Shown piece by piece: positions 1-9,359 of a stretch of 62,188 nt of DNA (positions within the stretch are counted from its first letter, which is position 1; the number at the start of each line of letters is the position of its first letter). Source of the DNA: Armatimonadota bacterium (GTDB lineage: Bacteria > Armatimonadota > Hebobacteria > CAIYQO01). The DNA lies in the NCBI GenBank assembly GCA_020060775.1, contig JAGUZN010000158.1:1-62188 (forward strand), in the 5' to 3' direction. Made by a program: the position numbers and the translations under genes. The notes under the pieces were generated by a model, which saw only the letters and a list, made by a program, of their open reading frames with translations, did not search any database and was not told where the DNA came from.

Positions 1-1
1 G

Positions 2-964
2 CGCACGCTGGCCGGCGCCTTCCCCTGCGGGGAATTCGACCCCGAGATCGCGCCGGAATGGGAGGCGGTCTGTCGCTTCGAACTCGAAAAGATGTGCCGA
101 TGGTATTGGATGAAGACGTATGGCTGTAATCAGGGGGAACTATTCGGGGGAACGGGCTTTGCTTACCATGCCGGACTGGCAGCGTGCCGCCATCCCATGC
201 CGGAGCTGGCCTGGACCATCCTCGAGGATCTGCTGAAATGCAATGTCAAGCCCAGCGGCTTGATCGGGCACAACCCGGCCATCCTGGCCAACAGCGCGCT
301 CAGCGAGGCGAACCTCCGCAATATCCCCGACATCGATCTCAACCACGATCTTGACCCCGCACCGTTGAAAGCGGCGGAGATCATGACCGGCCGCCTCAAC
401 GAGTCCACCACCGAAAACCTGGACTGCCGCGACACCATCTTCCCGGCGTTGGAGGGCCCCGGGATCTACATGATGATAGTGGCGGAAATGCTGCTGCAGA
501 GTCACAACGGCATCCTCCGCCTCTTCACCGCCTTGCCCGCCGCGCGGGATGCCGCCTTTGCCGACCTGCGCGCCGAAGGCCCCACGCTCGTCTCCGCGCA
601 ACGCATGGGTGGCGAGGTGCGCTTCCTCCGCCTCAAGGCGTTGGCGGACGTGACCTGGAAGATCAAGAACCCCTGGCCGTCAGCGACGTACTGGGTGAAG
701 ATCGGCGACACACAACCCCACCAGGCGCCGGCCGGCGCGTATATTGAAATCATGCTGGCCGCGGGTGACGAGGTGGTGTTCGCCGCCACCCAGGACGGAT
801 TGGCCGGCGAGGCGCTCATCCAGCCGCGCCAGGGCGAGGCACCGCAGGCGCGCATGCTGACTTTTAACGACGGCATGCTCGTCTGGCTCGGCAAACCCAG
901 GCACTCGCAGTACTACGCGGCCCTGGAAGCCGCCCGCGATGGCCGCGTGCCGCAGCCAACTTAA
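2..964 (+). CDS. GH95-like glycoside hydrolase, C-terminal part (5' end outside window)
   Basis: The reading frame is open from the first bases of the window, so the gene begins upstream; the first internal ATG at 92 is not a credible start. The visible part resembles the end of the (alpha/alpha)6 barrel and the C-terminal beta domain of GH95-type enzymes (alpha-L-fucosidase/galactosidase family). The segment EMLLQSHNGILRLFTALP is the usual late GH95 signature and has a counterpart, NEALLQSHEGIIRIAPAV, in the protein at 2820-5444. A beta-rich tail follows, ending at TAA. The catalytic acid region is not in the window, so activity cannot be judged. Family call is fairly sure; substrate is unknown. 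Confidence 0.65.
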   Translation, partial: RTLAGAFPCGEFDPEIAPEWEAVCRFELEKMCRWYWMKTYGCNQGELFGGTGFAYHAGLAACRHPMPELAWTILEDLLKCNVKPSGLIGHNPAILANSALSEANLRNIPDIDLNHDLDPAPLKAAEIMTGRLNESTTENLDCRDTIFPALEGPGIYMMIVAEMLLQSHNGILRLFTALPAARDAAFADLRAEGPTLVSAQRMGGEVRFLRLKALADVTWKIKNPWPSATYWVKIGDTQPHQAPAGAYIEIMLAAGDEVVFAATQDGLAGEALIQPRQGEAPQARMLTFNDGMLVWLGKPRHSQYYAALEAARDGRVPQPT

Positions 965-1031
965 TCACCAATAGGATGGGTGTGAAGTATATCGAGGCTC
1001 GTGTTCTGCACGCATCATACTTGAATTCTTA

Positions 1032-1357
1032 GAAGCTGTTTTCACAGTCTCTGTCCGGTCTCGCTTGATCTGTTCGCGGCTGTCCGTGCCGGGCCTCACC
1101 CTATCGCCCCGGGCTAGCAGCCTCCGGATAAAGTCACACTGGCATTGGCTTGTTCTTTTCGCGTTATGCGGCGCGCTTCTCTCTGGCGTCTGTCACCTGA
1201 CAGAGTGGCCAGAGATCGCGCTTGCCTACCGCGAAAATTCCTGCGCCACTGCTCAATAGGACTTTATCCGGAGGCTGCTAGCACCTCGCCGCCCAGGCAC
1301 GGACAGTCACCATAATCTGCTGCGCGACCCACGAACAGGTCCTTTCAATACAATTTC
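1032..1357. mobile_element. MITE-like palindromic element, copy 1 (interrupted by a second element)
   Basis: The ends are GAAGCTGTTTTCA on the left and TACAATTTC on the right, which form an imperfect terminal inverted repeat. TTA flanks both sides (1029-1031 and 1358-1360) as a 3-bp target duplication. The left part (TCTCTGTCCGGTCTCGCTTG) recurs at 18.9, 35.8, 49.9 and 61.1 kb. There is no credible coding capacity. Without the nested insertion it would be about 162 bp, matching the 165-bp copies elsewhere. A TNA duplication suits IS5-family (IS1031-type) elements, but that link is inference. Confidence 0.8.
1118..1277. mobile_element. 160-bp element nested in MITE copy 1
   Basis: Perfect 18-bp terminal inverted repeats, CAGCCTCCGGATAAAGTC at 1118-1135 and its reverse complement at 1260-1277, are flanked by CTAG at 1114-1117 and 1278-1281. 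Removing the insert and one CTAG restores the centre of the MITE as seen at 35.8 and 49.9 kb. It is too short for a transposase, so it is a non-autonomous element that must be moved in trans. Confidence 0.8.
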
Positions 1358-1401
1358 TTAGGTCTCTACCATCATGAGTGCATGAGTTAACAGTAATATT
1401 A

Positions 1402-1433
1402 TTCGATCGAAAAAAAAGTATACACGATCGAAA
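1402..1433. promoter_or_regulatory. Paired CGATCGAAA motifs in an AT-rich leader
   Basis: TTCGATCGAA at 1402-1411 is a perfect 10-bp palindrome, and CGATCGAAA occurs at 1404-1412 and again at 1425-1433, 21 bp apart or two helical turns. The stretch is AT-rich and lies about 120 bp before the gene at 1556. It could be a regulator site, but no convincing -35/-10 pair was found. The rest of 1361-1555 shows only a small 7-bp hairpin near 1479-1493. Confidence 0.3.
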
Positions 1434-1555
1434 GGGAAGTGGAGCTTTTCTGCAACGATCTACCTAAAGTGTAAGCACAGCCTCCTGGAGGCTATCCAGG
1501 GAGCAGCTCAAAGAGTCTACATCTTACCAGTGCTGTCTGGAGGTATGCCAGGATT

Positions 1556-2761
1556 GTGATGCAGAAGCTACGTGCCATTATAGAGCAGGCCAATCGGCCT
1601 ACCATCTCGCTGGCATTTCCTGACGGCACCCGTGCATTGGTACTGCCGGAGAGTGGCCGTGTGCTCGGCCTATATCCTCCTGATGGAGAGGTTAACTATT
1701 TCTGGACGCATCCTGCCCTGGCAACACCCAGTACCGCTTTAAGCTTTTTTGCGCGCCCGGGCTGGATCAACCCCGGAGGGGACCGCACCTGGCTGGCGCC
1801 GGAGATCGAACTGTTTATAGGAGACCTGGCGCACCCTGAAGCTACCTATGCGGTTCCGGCAGCCCTCGACCCCGGCCACTGGGAGGTAACAACGCCTCAA
1901 GCTGAAGAACTGCACCTGACGAGCGTCATGCGACTTCGTCTGCACCGCACGGAATGCGACGTTAGTGTACATCTCACCAAACGTATCAGCCCCGCCTCCA
2001 ACCCCGTGCAACATACGTCACTGGCCAGCACTGATCTGCAATACGCCGGCTACACGCTCGTAACGACTTTGGAGGTGGAGGCGAAGCCCATCCCACCAGT
2101 GCGGCTGGGCATTTGGAACCTGATGCAACTGCCACAGCCCGGGGTAATGCTGATACCAATTCGAGAGCGTCTTCATCCACAACGGGTATTCGGAACCCTT
2201 GCAGCAGATGAGCTTACCGTGGGACCGCATCTGCTGCGTTGGAGCATGGCAAGCCATGGTGAAAATGCCAAGATCGCCTTACGGGCACGGCCGTTATCTG
2301 GGCGGGCTGGTTACCTGCGGCCTTCCACGGTCTCTGATGCGTGGGACCTCGTCGTGCGTCAGTTCTCGGTGGACCCTGTCGGTGATTATGCGGATGCACT
2401 GTGGGATCAGCCGCGGGAGACCGGTTGGGTGTTTCAGGCTTGTTGTATTCGCGCAGGTGAAGAACGCTTTAATGGGTTGGAGTACCATACGCCTGCCGCA
2501 ACTTCAGCTGTCGGTGCGATCGTCCGGTATGATACTTCACAAGTCTGGGCCTTTCGCGGGCCTGCTGGAGTAGTTGCCAATATTGCCTGCGGGTTACTCG
2601 GTGCTTCAGACATCATCATTCCCACCGATGACTGGCAGCAGCACTACCAGGATGCCTTCACCATGCGCAGTCAGCATCACGCTGATTGCCTCCAGGACGA
2701 ATCAAGTTGCGCTCTGATCATGACGTCCGGCAACACGGTTGATCAAAGCCGCCTTACATGA
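1556..2761 (+). CDS. Galactose-mutarotase-like beta-sandwich protein of unknown function
   Basis: This 401-residue protein has no signal peptide, so it is probably cytoplasmic. It is beta-rich and aromatic, and the segment GWINPGGDRTWLAPEIELF resembles the conserved Gly-Gly-Asp-Arg region of mutarotase-fold proteins found beside glycoside hydrolases (DUF6786-like, from memory). The start is GTG 1556, directly followed by ATG 1559; GGAGG at 1539-1543 serves either. It precedes the GH95-like gene by 58 bp on the same strand and is probably cotranscribed. A sugar-binding or epimerase role is only an inference from the fold. Confidence 0.5.
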   Translation: MMQKLRAIIEQANRPTISLAFPDGTRALVLPESGRVLGLYPPDGEVNYFWTHPALATPSTALSFFARPGWINPGGDRTWLAPEIELFIGDLAHPEATYAVPAALDPGHWEVTTPQAEELHLTSVMRLRLHRTECDVSVHLTKRISPASNPVQHTSLASTDLQYAGYTLVTTLEVEAKPIPPVRLGIWNLMQLPQPGVMLIPIRERLHPQRVFGTLAADELTVGPHLLRWSMASHGENAKIALRARPLSGRAGYLRPSTVSDAWDLVVRQFSVDPVGDYADALWDQPRETGWVFQACCIRAGEERFNGLEYHTPAATSAVGAIVRYDTSQVWAFRGPAGVVANIACGLLGASDIIIPTDDWQQHYQDAFTMRSQHHADCLQDESSCALIMTSGNTVDQSRLT

Positions 2762-2819
2762 TTTGGACAGCAATTGCTGATAACAGAGACCACATACAAA
2801 GGGATAAGGGAGTTTTGTC

Positions 2820-5444
2820 ATGACCGTCACTGTTCAACAATCGGCCTTCGATCTCCAACAAGGCCAGTGGGCGATCGCCTGGCCTGGGAGGGTTTCGCGG
2901 CATGATCTCGTATACGAAACGCCGCCGGAAGACCCGATGCAGGGGTTCCCACTGGGTAATGGCGACCTGGGGGCAGTCTGCTGGTGTGAAGGGTCGCGGC
3001 TCATCATCCAGATCAATAAATGCGATCTATGGGATGACGGGGCCCCCAGGCATTTAAGCACCGATTGGTCTGATGAAGAAGCTTCCACGCACCTCGTTCA
3101 TGCTGCTCGCTTGATCATCGACTTTACGCTTCCCGTGTTCGATCCCTTCTATCTTGCCGATTTTCAGGGGCGGCTCAGTCTGGCCGATGCCACCATGACC
3201 CTGTCTGCGACCGGACCGCTGGGTAAGGTCGCCGTCACGGCTTTTGTCAGTCGTGAGGCGCGTGCATTGTGCATCAGTGTTGAGAGCACTTTTTCCGAGG
3301 AAACGCCGATCACCATTACGATGGAGCGCTTTGGTTCACGCGCGTTTGGACATTGGTATAACTATGTCGTTCGCGATCCGCAAATCGGATTGGGGGGCAC
3401 TGCTGCCTTCGCCGATGCAGAAAGTATCGGGATCACCCAGCAGGTGGCTGCCGGGCTATTTGCCTGTGGCTGCCAACTTGTTACACCTCACGAACAGGTC
3501 ATCTCACGCATCGTTCACCAGCGTGCAGCCCAGTCCACGATTGCCGGAAGCCGGAGTATTCGTTTTACATTGACGGCAGCGGCCACCTCAGTGCTTGAAA
3601 AAGACCCCGTACACGAGTTAACAGCGCTGTTGCACGCGGTCCGTCACGCCGGTCTCTCTCCACTCTACGCCGCGCACTGTGCTGAGTGGAAAGCCTTCTG
3701 GCTGCGCTCGTTGATGGAATGTGGCGATGACTACCTGGATAACCTCTGGCACGTGACGATGTACTATCTGAATTCCTCGCAGCGCGGGGCCTATCCGGGG
3801 CGTTTTAGCAATGGCCTCTGGGCGTGGAATCGCGACGTGCAGCCGTGGACATACTATTACCATTGGGACCAGCAAACGCTCTACTGGCCGTTGAACGCTG
3901 CCGGCCACCACGACCTTGTCGACACCTACTTGCAGTTTCGCTTTATGACGCTGCCGATGGCCCGGCGCGCGGCGCGCGACCTCTTCGGCGTTGATGGTGC
4001 GTTTGTCAGCGATGTCAGCGAGCGTCGTGGTTATTATGGTCTCGTTGAAAAAGACAACCATACACCGGTCATGGAGATCGCGCTCGACTTTTGGCGACAA
4101 TATCGCTATACCGGCGATCGTGAATTCCTCCTCCACCGTGCGCTGCCGTACATGATCGATGCCGCGCTATTTCTGGAGTCTCGCTTCCATCTGGAGGAGG
4201 ATGGATGCTACCACGCGGAGGAAGGCACGGCGCTGGAAGGCAACATCATCTTTCGCGATGTGGTTTCAGAAATCGTGTATGGACGCGCCCTCTTTCCTGC
4301 AGTGCTGGCGGCATTGGCCGATGCCGGCCTGCACCATGCTCACGCAGACCGTTGGCAATACATCAGTGAGCATCTTGTTCCCCTGCCGGTCATGCAGGCG
4401 GAGGAGCAGTTGCTCGCGCACGATGCGATGGGGTGGCGGTTCGCCCTCGGCCCGTTCAAGGGAGAGTGGACACCCTCAAACGACCTGCTTGCTGTCGGCT
4501 ATCGCGTTGATCAGGGAGGTACCGTCATCGCCATGCAGCCTATGCAGCACGATCGCCCGCCGCTTCCGGGCGTTCATGAATTAATTCCGCTGATCGAAAC
4601 CACGTTTCTTCCGCAGTACAACGACATGGAATGCGTCGATGTGATGCCCGAGGTGGAGTATCTGTCAGTATTTCCCGCAGGATTGATTGGATTAGCTAAT
4701 CAGGGCAGCCCGCTCTACACGGCCGCCGCCAACATCGTGAAACTCTGTGCGCCGGGCAGCGGCGGTTACGACCGTATCCCGATCGTGCTTGCACGCCTGG
4801 GCCTGGGACGGGAAGCCTGGCAAATCATCGCCACCATGCCGCACCGCTGGCAATGCTACTGCAATGGATTCGGGCATAACAACTGGGGCATGAAGGCGGA
4901 TCACACTGTGCGCTTTCGCCTCAATTATCCCCTGGATACCGCCGACTCTTCGATGCAGACGCGCTTTCCGTGCTACTCCTGGCCATTCCGACACACGTCG
5001 ATGGAGTCGATGTCAGTGCTAGCCTGTGCGATGAATGAAGCGTTGCTGCAGAGTCATGAGGGCATCATCCGTATTGCCCCGGCCGTGCGAGAGGGGCAAC
5101 AGGCACGTTTCACCCTGCACGCTATCGGAGGGTTTGTTGTGTCTGCGGAAGTTGCTGATGGCAAGCCGACCTGGGTTCATCTGCACAGCCTGTATGGTGC
5201 TTGCTGCCGCGTCGCGTTTCCCTGGACGCAGTGTGCGCTCCTCGATGCCGATGGACATGTTCTCAACACGTTTTCCGACGGTATCGCCGAATTCGACACC
5301 ACACCCGGTACGGACTACCTGCTGGCGCCTGAGACGAGCATGGTGGTGCAGTGGCACTGCGTGCCGGAGGAACCGCATGCAAATGAGCACGCAAAGGACT
5401 TTGGCGACGGTCATGCCCAACTGGGACTGCCGCGAATGTTTTAA
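2820..5444 (+). CDS. GH95-like glycoside hydrolase
   Basis: This 874-residue protein has the GH95 layout: an N-terminal beta-supersandwich opening with FPLGNGDLGAVCWCEG (residues about 40-55), then an (alpha/alpha)6 barrel from about 300 to 740 (WAWNRDVQPWTYYYHWDQQ), then the NEALLQSHEGIIRIAPAV signature and a C-terminal beta domain. GH95 enzymes are inverting alpha-L-fucosidases or galactosidases. The start ATG 2820 follows a GGGATAAGGGAG Shine-Dalgarno. No signal peptide is visible, so action in the cytoplasm on imported oligosaccharides is likely unless export is unconventional. The catalytic acid was not pinpointed and the substrate is open. Confidence 0.7.
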   Translation: MTVTVQQSAFDLQQGQWAIAWPGRVSRHDLVYETPPEDPMQGFPLGNGDLGAVCWCEGSRLIIQINKCDLWDDGAPRHLSTDWSDEEASTHLVHAARLIIDFTLPVFDPFYLADFQGRLSLADATMTLSATGPLGKVAVTAFVSREARALCISVESTFSEETPITITMERFGSRAFGHWYNYVVRDPQIGLGGTAAFADAESIGITQQVAAGLFACGCQLVTPHEQVISRIVHQRAAQSTIAGSRSIRFTLTAAATSVLEKDPVHELTALLHAVRHAGLSPLYAAHCAEWKAFWLRSLMECGDDYLDNLWHVTMYYLNSSQRGAYPGRFSNGLWAWNRDVQPWTYYYHWDQQTLYWPLNAAGHHDLVDTYLQFRFMTLPMARRAARDLFGVDGAFVSDVSERRGYYGLVEKDNHTPVMEIALDFWRQYRYTGDREFLLHRALPYMIDAALFLESRFHLEEDGCYHAEEGTALEGNIIFRDVVSEIVYGRALFPAVLAALADAGLHHAHADRWQYISEHLVPLPVMQAEEQLLAHDAMGWRFALGPFKGEWTPSNDLLAVGYRVDQGGTVIAMQPMQHDRPPLPGVHELIPLIETTFLPQYNDMECVDVMPEVEYLSVFPAGLIGLANQGSPLYTAAANIVKLCAPGSGGYDRIPIVLARLGLGREAWQIIATMPHRWQCYCNGFGHNNWGMKADHTVRFRLNYPLDTADSSMQTRFPCYSWPFRHTSMESMSVLACAMNEALLQSHEGIIRIAPAVREGQQARFTLHAIGGFVVSAEVADGKPTWVHLHSLYGACCRVAFPWTQCALLDADGHVLNTFSDGIAEFDTTPGTDYLLAPETSMVVQWHCVPEEPHANEHAKDFGDGHAQLGLPRMF

Positions 5445-5665
5445 CGGTATGGCTGGCGCAAGGTCAGGGCGCCTTGATGCACAACGATGCTGTGAAGGGA
5501 TCCTTCTTCGCATCCCCAGTCAGCGCACGGAGGATATGATTGAGGATGCAGAGGTGATCTCAAACGGATACTCTCCCACCAATGATGCGTGTTCTGACTC
5601 ACTGGTTGCATTAATGCGAGTAATCGAAAAAAATGTAAAGGCTTTCGCAAAGATAGTGTAGCGAG

Positions 5666-5692
5666 CTGACACAGATCTTGCTATGTTATACT
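5666..5692 (+). promoter_or_regulatory. Weak candidate promoter before the pilin-module gene
   Basis: CTGACA (5666-5671) and TATACT (5687-5692) are separated by 15 bp, shorter than optimal, about 90 bp before ATG 5781. The remainder of the 336-bp gap 5445-5780 shows no gene, repeat or clear terminator. Confidence 0.3.
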
Positions 5693-5780
5693 TAAGTTGA
5701 TACTCCCACCATGCCTTCGGCACGTACGGTACATCAGCTACACAATAGACATTTTGCTTTAGTTGAAAGGAGACTACGGT

Positions 5781-7076
5781 ATGCTCAGATTCCATTCATC
5801 TGGACAGGCAAGGCGAGGCTTCACGCTGATAGAGTTACTCGTCGTAATAGCCATTATAGCTATTCTCGCGGCGATTCTCTTCCCTGTCTTCGCCAAGGCA
5901 CGCGAGAAGGCCCGCCAGTCAAGCTGCTTGAACAACCAGCGGCAAATTGCCGTCTCGATCCTAATGTATGCCCAGGACCACGATGAAGAATTACCCGGGG
6001 CCTCAGACGCCTGGGTTCAACTCAACGTGGACCGCAACATCCTGATGTGCCCCACCAAGGGCAAGAAAGTCGCCAACGCCTACGTGTACAATAATTTCGT
6101 TGCCGGCAAGTCGTTAGGCGAGTTACCCTACCCGGACACCACGCAGATGACCTGGGACGGACAGCATGCTGCTACGACAACTCCGGTCACCTATGACAAT
6201 GTGGCCTATACGGTCGATGATCTGGATTTCCGCCATAGCAACCGTGTGCTTACCTCATTTGTTGATGGCCATGTAGCTGTTCAGGGCGGCGGCACGGATC
6301 GAGTGAAGGTGGCATCCACCCAGTCAGGCGGGGTCACGACACACACCGTTCAAGGAATCTCCACTGATCCAACGGCAAAGATTCTCTTCAACACCCCTTC
6401 GATCGGCCAACGTATGGTCGATTCCGTCGCAGGCAGCACGTCCACCGTCTGGTGGCAATGGGCCATTTCAGGCGGTCCTCTCATGATAGCAGTGAACGGT
6501 GAGTGGTACTCATGGTGGGATTCGCTCAGCATTTCGTACAGTGGCAAGGGTGGGGCGAATTATGCCACGATACGTGAGACGTGGAATATTGGCAACGGCC
6601 AGATGCATTTAACCCATCAGGTCCCCTATGATGAGCACTGCGTCTATTCGACGATTAGCTTCGTCAATGTGGCGGTCAATAGTCTTGAAATATATAGTTA
6701 TGCTCGACCCGGATTTAATACCGGTGGAGAAGGGGTCCAGGTGAACGCAGCTTCAGGATCGCTCACCAATACTGAAGCGAATGAGAAGGCGATGCAATGC
6801 CTGCCGAAAGATAGTTGGCTCACATTCTGTTCGTTAACTAAAACTGGCGTACTGGGTATGGCCTGGCTGCCGCAAGAAGTCACGTCTGTTACGGCAAAGG
6901 CTCACACCAACTATGGGTACACCTACATGGTTTATCCTTCAGATACCCAAACGGCGCACTTTGCCTTCTATGCCTGGAACCAACCGGGTAGTTCTGAGCC
7001 GACGGTCCGCGCGGATTTCCTGAAGATCGTCGAGCGTGATAAGAATATCCTGGCAAGCGGACCGTTTCTCTTCTAA
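5781..7076 (+). CDS. Prepilin-type N-terminal module protein with a unique C-terminal domain
   Basis: The start ATG 5781 is preceded by AAAGGAGA at 5766-5773. The 431-residue protein begins with a class III prepilin signal: ARRG, cleavage before F, T-L-I-E with Glu at mature position 5, and a hydrophobic helix. It then has [13 protein letters not shown] and an H-X9-DG-like motif ([16 protein letters not shown], about residue 155). Residues 1-170 are close to those of the protein at 19952-21514, but residues 175-431 are an unrelated beta-rich domain with no family I recognise. A membrane-anchored or surface-displayed pseudopilin is likely. Confidence 0.75.
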   Translation: MLRFHSSGQARRGFTLIELLVVIAIIAILAAILFPVFAKAREKARQSSCLNNQRQIAVSILMYAQDHDEELPGASDAWVQLNVDRNILMCPTKGKKVANAYVYNNFVAGKSLGELPYPDTTQMTWDGQHAATTTPVTYDNVAYTVDDLDFRHSNRVLTSFVDGHVAVQGGGTDRVKVASTQSGGVTTHTVQGISTDPTAKILFNTPSIGQRMVDSVAGSTSTVWWQWAISGGPLMIAVNGEWYSWWDSLSISYSGKGGANYATIRETWNIGNGQMHLTHQVPYDEHCVYSTISFVNVAVNSLEIYSYARPGFNTGGEGVQVNAASGSLTNTEANEKAMQCLPKDSWLTFCSLTKTGVLGMAWLPQEVTSVTAKAHTNYGYTYMVYPSDTQTAHFAFYAWNQPGSSEPTVRADFLKIVERDKNILASGPFLF

Positions 7077-7163
7077 CGGTGTACGACACGGCAGTAATCT
7101 ACCCTACCAGCGATGACGGTGCTGTACAGTGTACATTCCTGCTGTGGCCCTTTGCCCCATGCG

Positions 7164-7202
7164 GCCGGGCATGCGGTGTCGCCCTAATACTGCATGCCCG
7201 GC
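7164..7202. terminator. Stem-loop after the pilin-module gene
   Basis: A perfect 11-bp stem (GCCGGGCATGC at 7164-7174 with GCATGCCCGGC at 7192-7202) and a 17-nt loop lie 88 bp after the stop at 7076. There is no strong T-run, so termination or mRNA-end protection is likely but not certain. Confidence 0.45.
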
Positions 7203-7319
7203 GGTCTATCTCTCCGGCCGCTGGCCTTTTGCGCTGAAGGTTTCTGTCCCAGCCCCCCTGTGACGCATCCGTGCGCGCGCGTCCGGGTTCACACTAGCGC
7301 ACCGGTAAGGAGCAGGTGT

Positions 7320-9341
7320 ATGCACACGGAAACACGCCGTTGGGCAGCCCTTGGGCTTGGGCTCGGGCTGCTGTTCTGTGGTCTATTTCCCCCGGCATGG
7401 GGGGCGGTGCGTGCCACCGAGCGCACACAGGATGGGGTGACGCTGATCACCCTGCAGAACGAGCAGCTGGCCCTCACCTTCAACCCCGCGCGCGGCGGGC
7501 GCTGCGTGAGTTTTCGCTTCCTTGACACCAACGAGGAGCTCATCGGCACGGAGGATACGGCCGGGATGTTCCTCGACCACTGGGCGAAGTATACCTGGCC
7601 GAGCGGCCTGATGCACCTGCCGTATGAGGCCAGGATCGTCGGCGACGGCACAACACGGGTCGGGGTGCATCTCCAGGTCACCGTGCCAGCCCAGGGCGGC
7701 GGCAAGGGCGACCCGGGGCAGGAGGCATCCCTGAAGCTGCCCACCTCGCCGGACCTTATCGGACTCATGGTCAGCAAGACGATCTGGTTGCAGGCGGGCA
7801 ACGATGTCATCGTGGTGGATCAGGAGATCCGCAATCCGACGACCGAGTCACGCGCCGTGGCACCTTACATCCAGCACTGTCTGAATATGGGCGGGAGCCG
7901 CTATCAGGATAACTGGTATCTGCCCTCGAGCCAGGGTGTGGTGGTGAACGTTCAGCCGGATGCGGCCGGGGGGAAAACGATCGGACCGGACTGGGTGCTG
8001 GACCCGACGGCGGGCTGGATCGCTGTGCGCGACCGCGCGACCGACCGCGGCCTGCTCTTCGCCTTCGACTACAACTACGTACAGAAGTTGTACACCTGCG
8101 GCTCCACTGCCGAGTGGTTCATGGAGTCCGTTCCGGTGAGCCCGGGGAAGTGTTTTGCCTTCCAGTATCTCATCAAGCCGGTGCAGGGCTTCAAGGATGT
8201 CGTCTATGGCTCGCGGCGGCTGGTGGCGGACCTCCGGCCCGACGAGGTGAATGGCAAGGTCCGGGTGACCCACGAGATCGCGGCGACCTCCCAGCCGTTG
8301 CGTGATGTACGCATCACATTCACCGTGATCGGCTGGAAATCCAAGCAGGTCATTGCCGAGAAGACGTTCACCCTGAAAACGCTGGGTTTTGCCAAGGTCG
8401 CGCACACGTTTGATTTTACCCCACAGGCGCTCGCGGATGGCGTGGTGATCAGGGCGGTGGTGCAGGCGGACGGACGCGAGGAGCGGTACGAGTATTACTA
8501 CGCCGGGGATAAGGTGGAGCATGAACGCCGGTATAATTACTTCGCGACTAAAGGCGGGGCGCTGGCGGGCTCGAAGGGCGACGCCTACGTCCTCAAGCCG
8601 CCGCGCAAGGCCAAAGTCTTCGATAAGCCGGACTTCGCCACGGTGGCGCGGCCGGCGGCAGACAATAATAAGTGCCTGGTGGTGTTCGGATTGTTCACGC
8701 ATATCCTGAATATCGACGACGCGCTGGCGGGGTGGAAGGGCCATAACGGAGCGGCGCCGGCGTTCACCTGGGCGAATTGCCCGCCGAACGGCATCGAGAC
8801 CTTTCCCGGCAGTTACGACGAACTGTTCTCGTATCACACGGTGGTGCTGAGCGACGTCAACTTCACGGCGGTCGGCGATATCGGTTTTGAGATGCTCTGC
8901 GACTATGTCGAACAGGGCGGGTCATTGCTGGTGGTGGGCGGGCCGTATGCGCTGGGCAACGGCGAGTTCGACGGCACGCGCTTCCTCGACGTACTGCCGG
9001 CGACACTGTCCGGACCGTTCGACCTGAAGTGGGCGGGCAAGGGCCAATCCTGGGAACTTACGCCGGTCAATGTGCAGAACTCGATATTCACGGGGGTGTC
9101 GTTCGCGCAGCAGCCGAAGGTGTACTGGCACCATGTTGTCACGCCTAAGGCTGGCGCGCAGGTGGTGCTGATGGCAGGGGAGAAGCCGGCGCTAATCCTG
9201 GGCACGTATGGAAAGGGCAAGGTGGCACTGCTGACTTTGAGTCCGACTGGCCGCGCTGCCACGCCGGGGGAGACCCCGTGGTGGGAATGGGATGGCTGGC
9301 CCGTGCTGTTGCGAAACGCGTTCACCTGGTTGGACGCCTGA
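7320..9341 (+). CDS. Secreted protein with a C-terminal GATase-like domain
   Basis: The start ATG 7320 is chosen because GTAAGGAGCAGG precedes it and a clear signal peptide follows (RRW, then a Leu/Gly-rich core, then PPAWGA); the frame extends upstream without a credible start. The protein has 673 residues. An N-terminal beta-sandwich (about 30-380) resembles sugar-binding or mutarotase-like folds. Residues about 440-670 look like a class I glutamine-amidotransferase-like fold (CDYVEQGGSLLVVGGPYALG), as seen in ThuA/BPL_N-type domains near glycan genes. No catalytic Cys triad was identified. It ends 18 bp before the next gene. Function unknown. Confidence 0.55.
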   Translation: MHTETRRWAALGLGLGLLFCGLFPPAWGAVRATERTQDGVTLITLQNEQLALTFNPARGGRCVSFRFLDTNEELIGTEDTAGMFLDHWAKYTWPSGLMHLPYEARIVGDGTTRVGVHLQVTVPAQGGGKGDPGQEASLKLPTSPDLIGLMVSKTIWLQAGNDVIVVDQEIRNPTTESRAVAPYIQHCLNMGGSRYQDNWYLPSSQGVVVNVQPDAAGGKTIGPDWVLDPTAGWIAVRDRATDRGLLFAFDYNYVQKLYTCGSTAEWFMESVPVSPGKCFAFQYLIKPVQGFKDVVYGSRRLVADLRPDEVNGKVRVTHEIAATSQPLRDVRITFTVIGWKSKQVIAEKTFTLKTLGFAKVAHTFDFTPQALADGVVIRAVVQADGREERYEYYYAGDKVEHERRYNYFATKGGALAGSKGDAYVLKPPRKAKVFDKPDFATVARPAADNNKCLVVFGLFTHILNIDDALAGWKGHNGAAPAFTWANCPPNGIETFPGSYDELFSYHTVVLSDVNFTAVGDIGFEMLCDYVEQGGSLLVVGGPYALGNGEFDGTRFLDVLPATLSGPFDLKWAGKGQSWELTPVNVQNSIFTGVSFAQQPKVYWHHVVTPKAGAQVVLMAGEKPALILGTYGKGKVALLTLSPTGRAATPGETPWWEWDGWPVLLRNAFTWLDA

Positions 9342-9359
9342 TGAGGGGGAAGTATCAAA

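Noticed and set aside
1065-1259. Open frame of 64 codons
   Set aside because: It lies within the MITE and its nested insert and has no protein-like features.
7848-8837. Minus-strand frame of 329 codons
   Set aside because: Antisense to the secreted protein gene with signal peptide and good start; composition is typical of a shadow frame.
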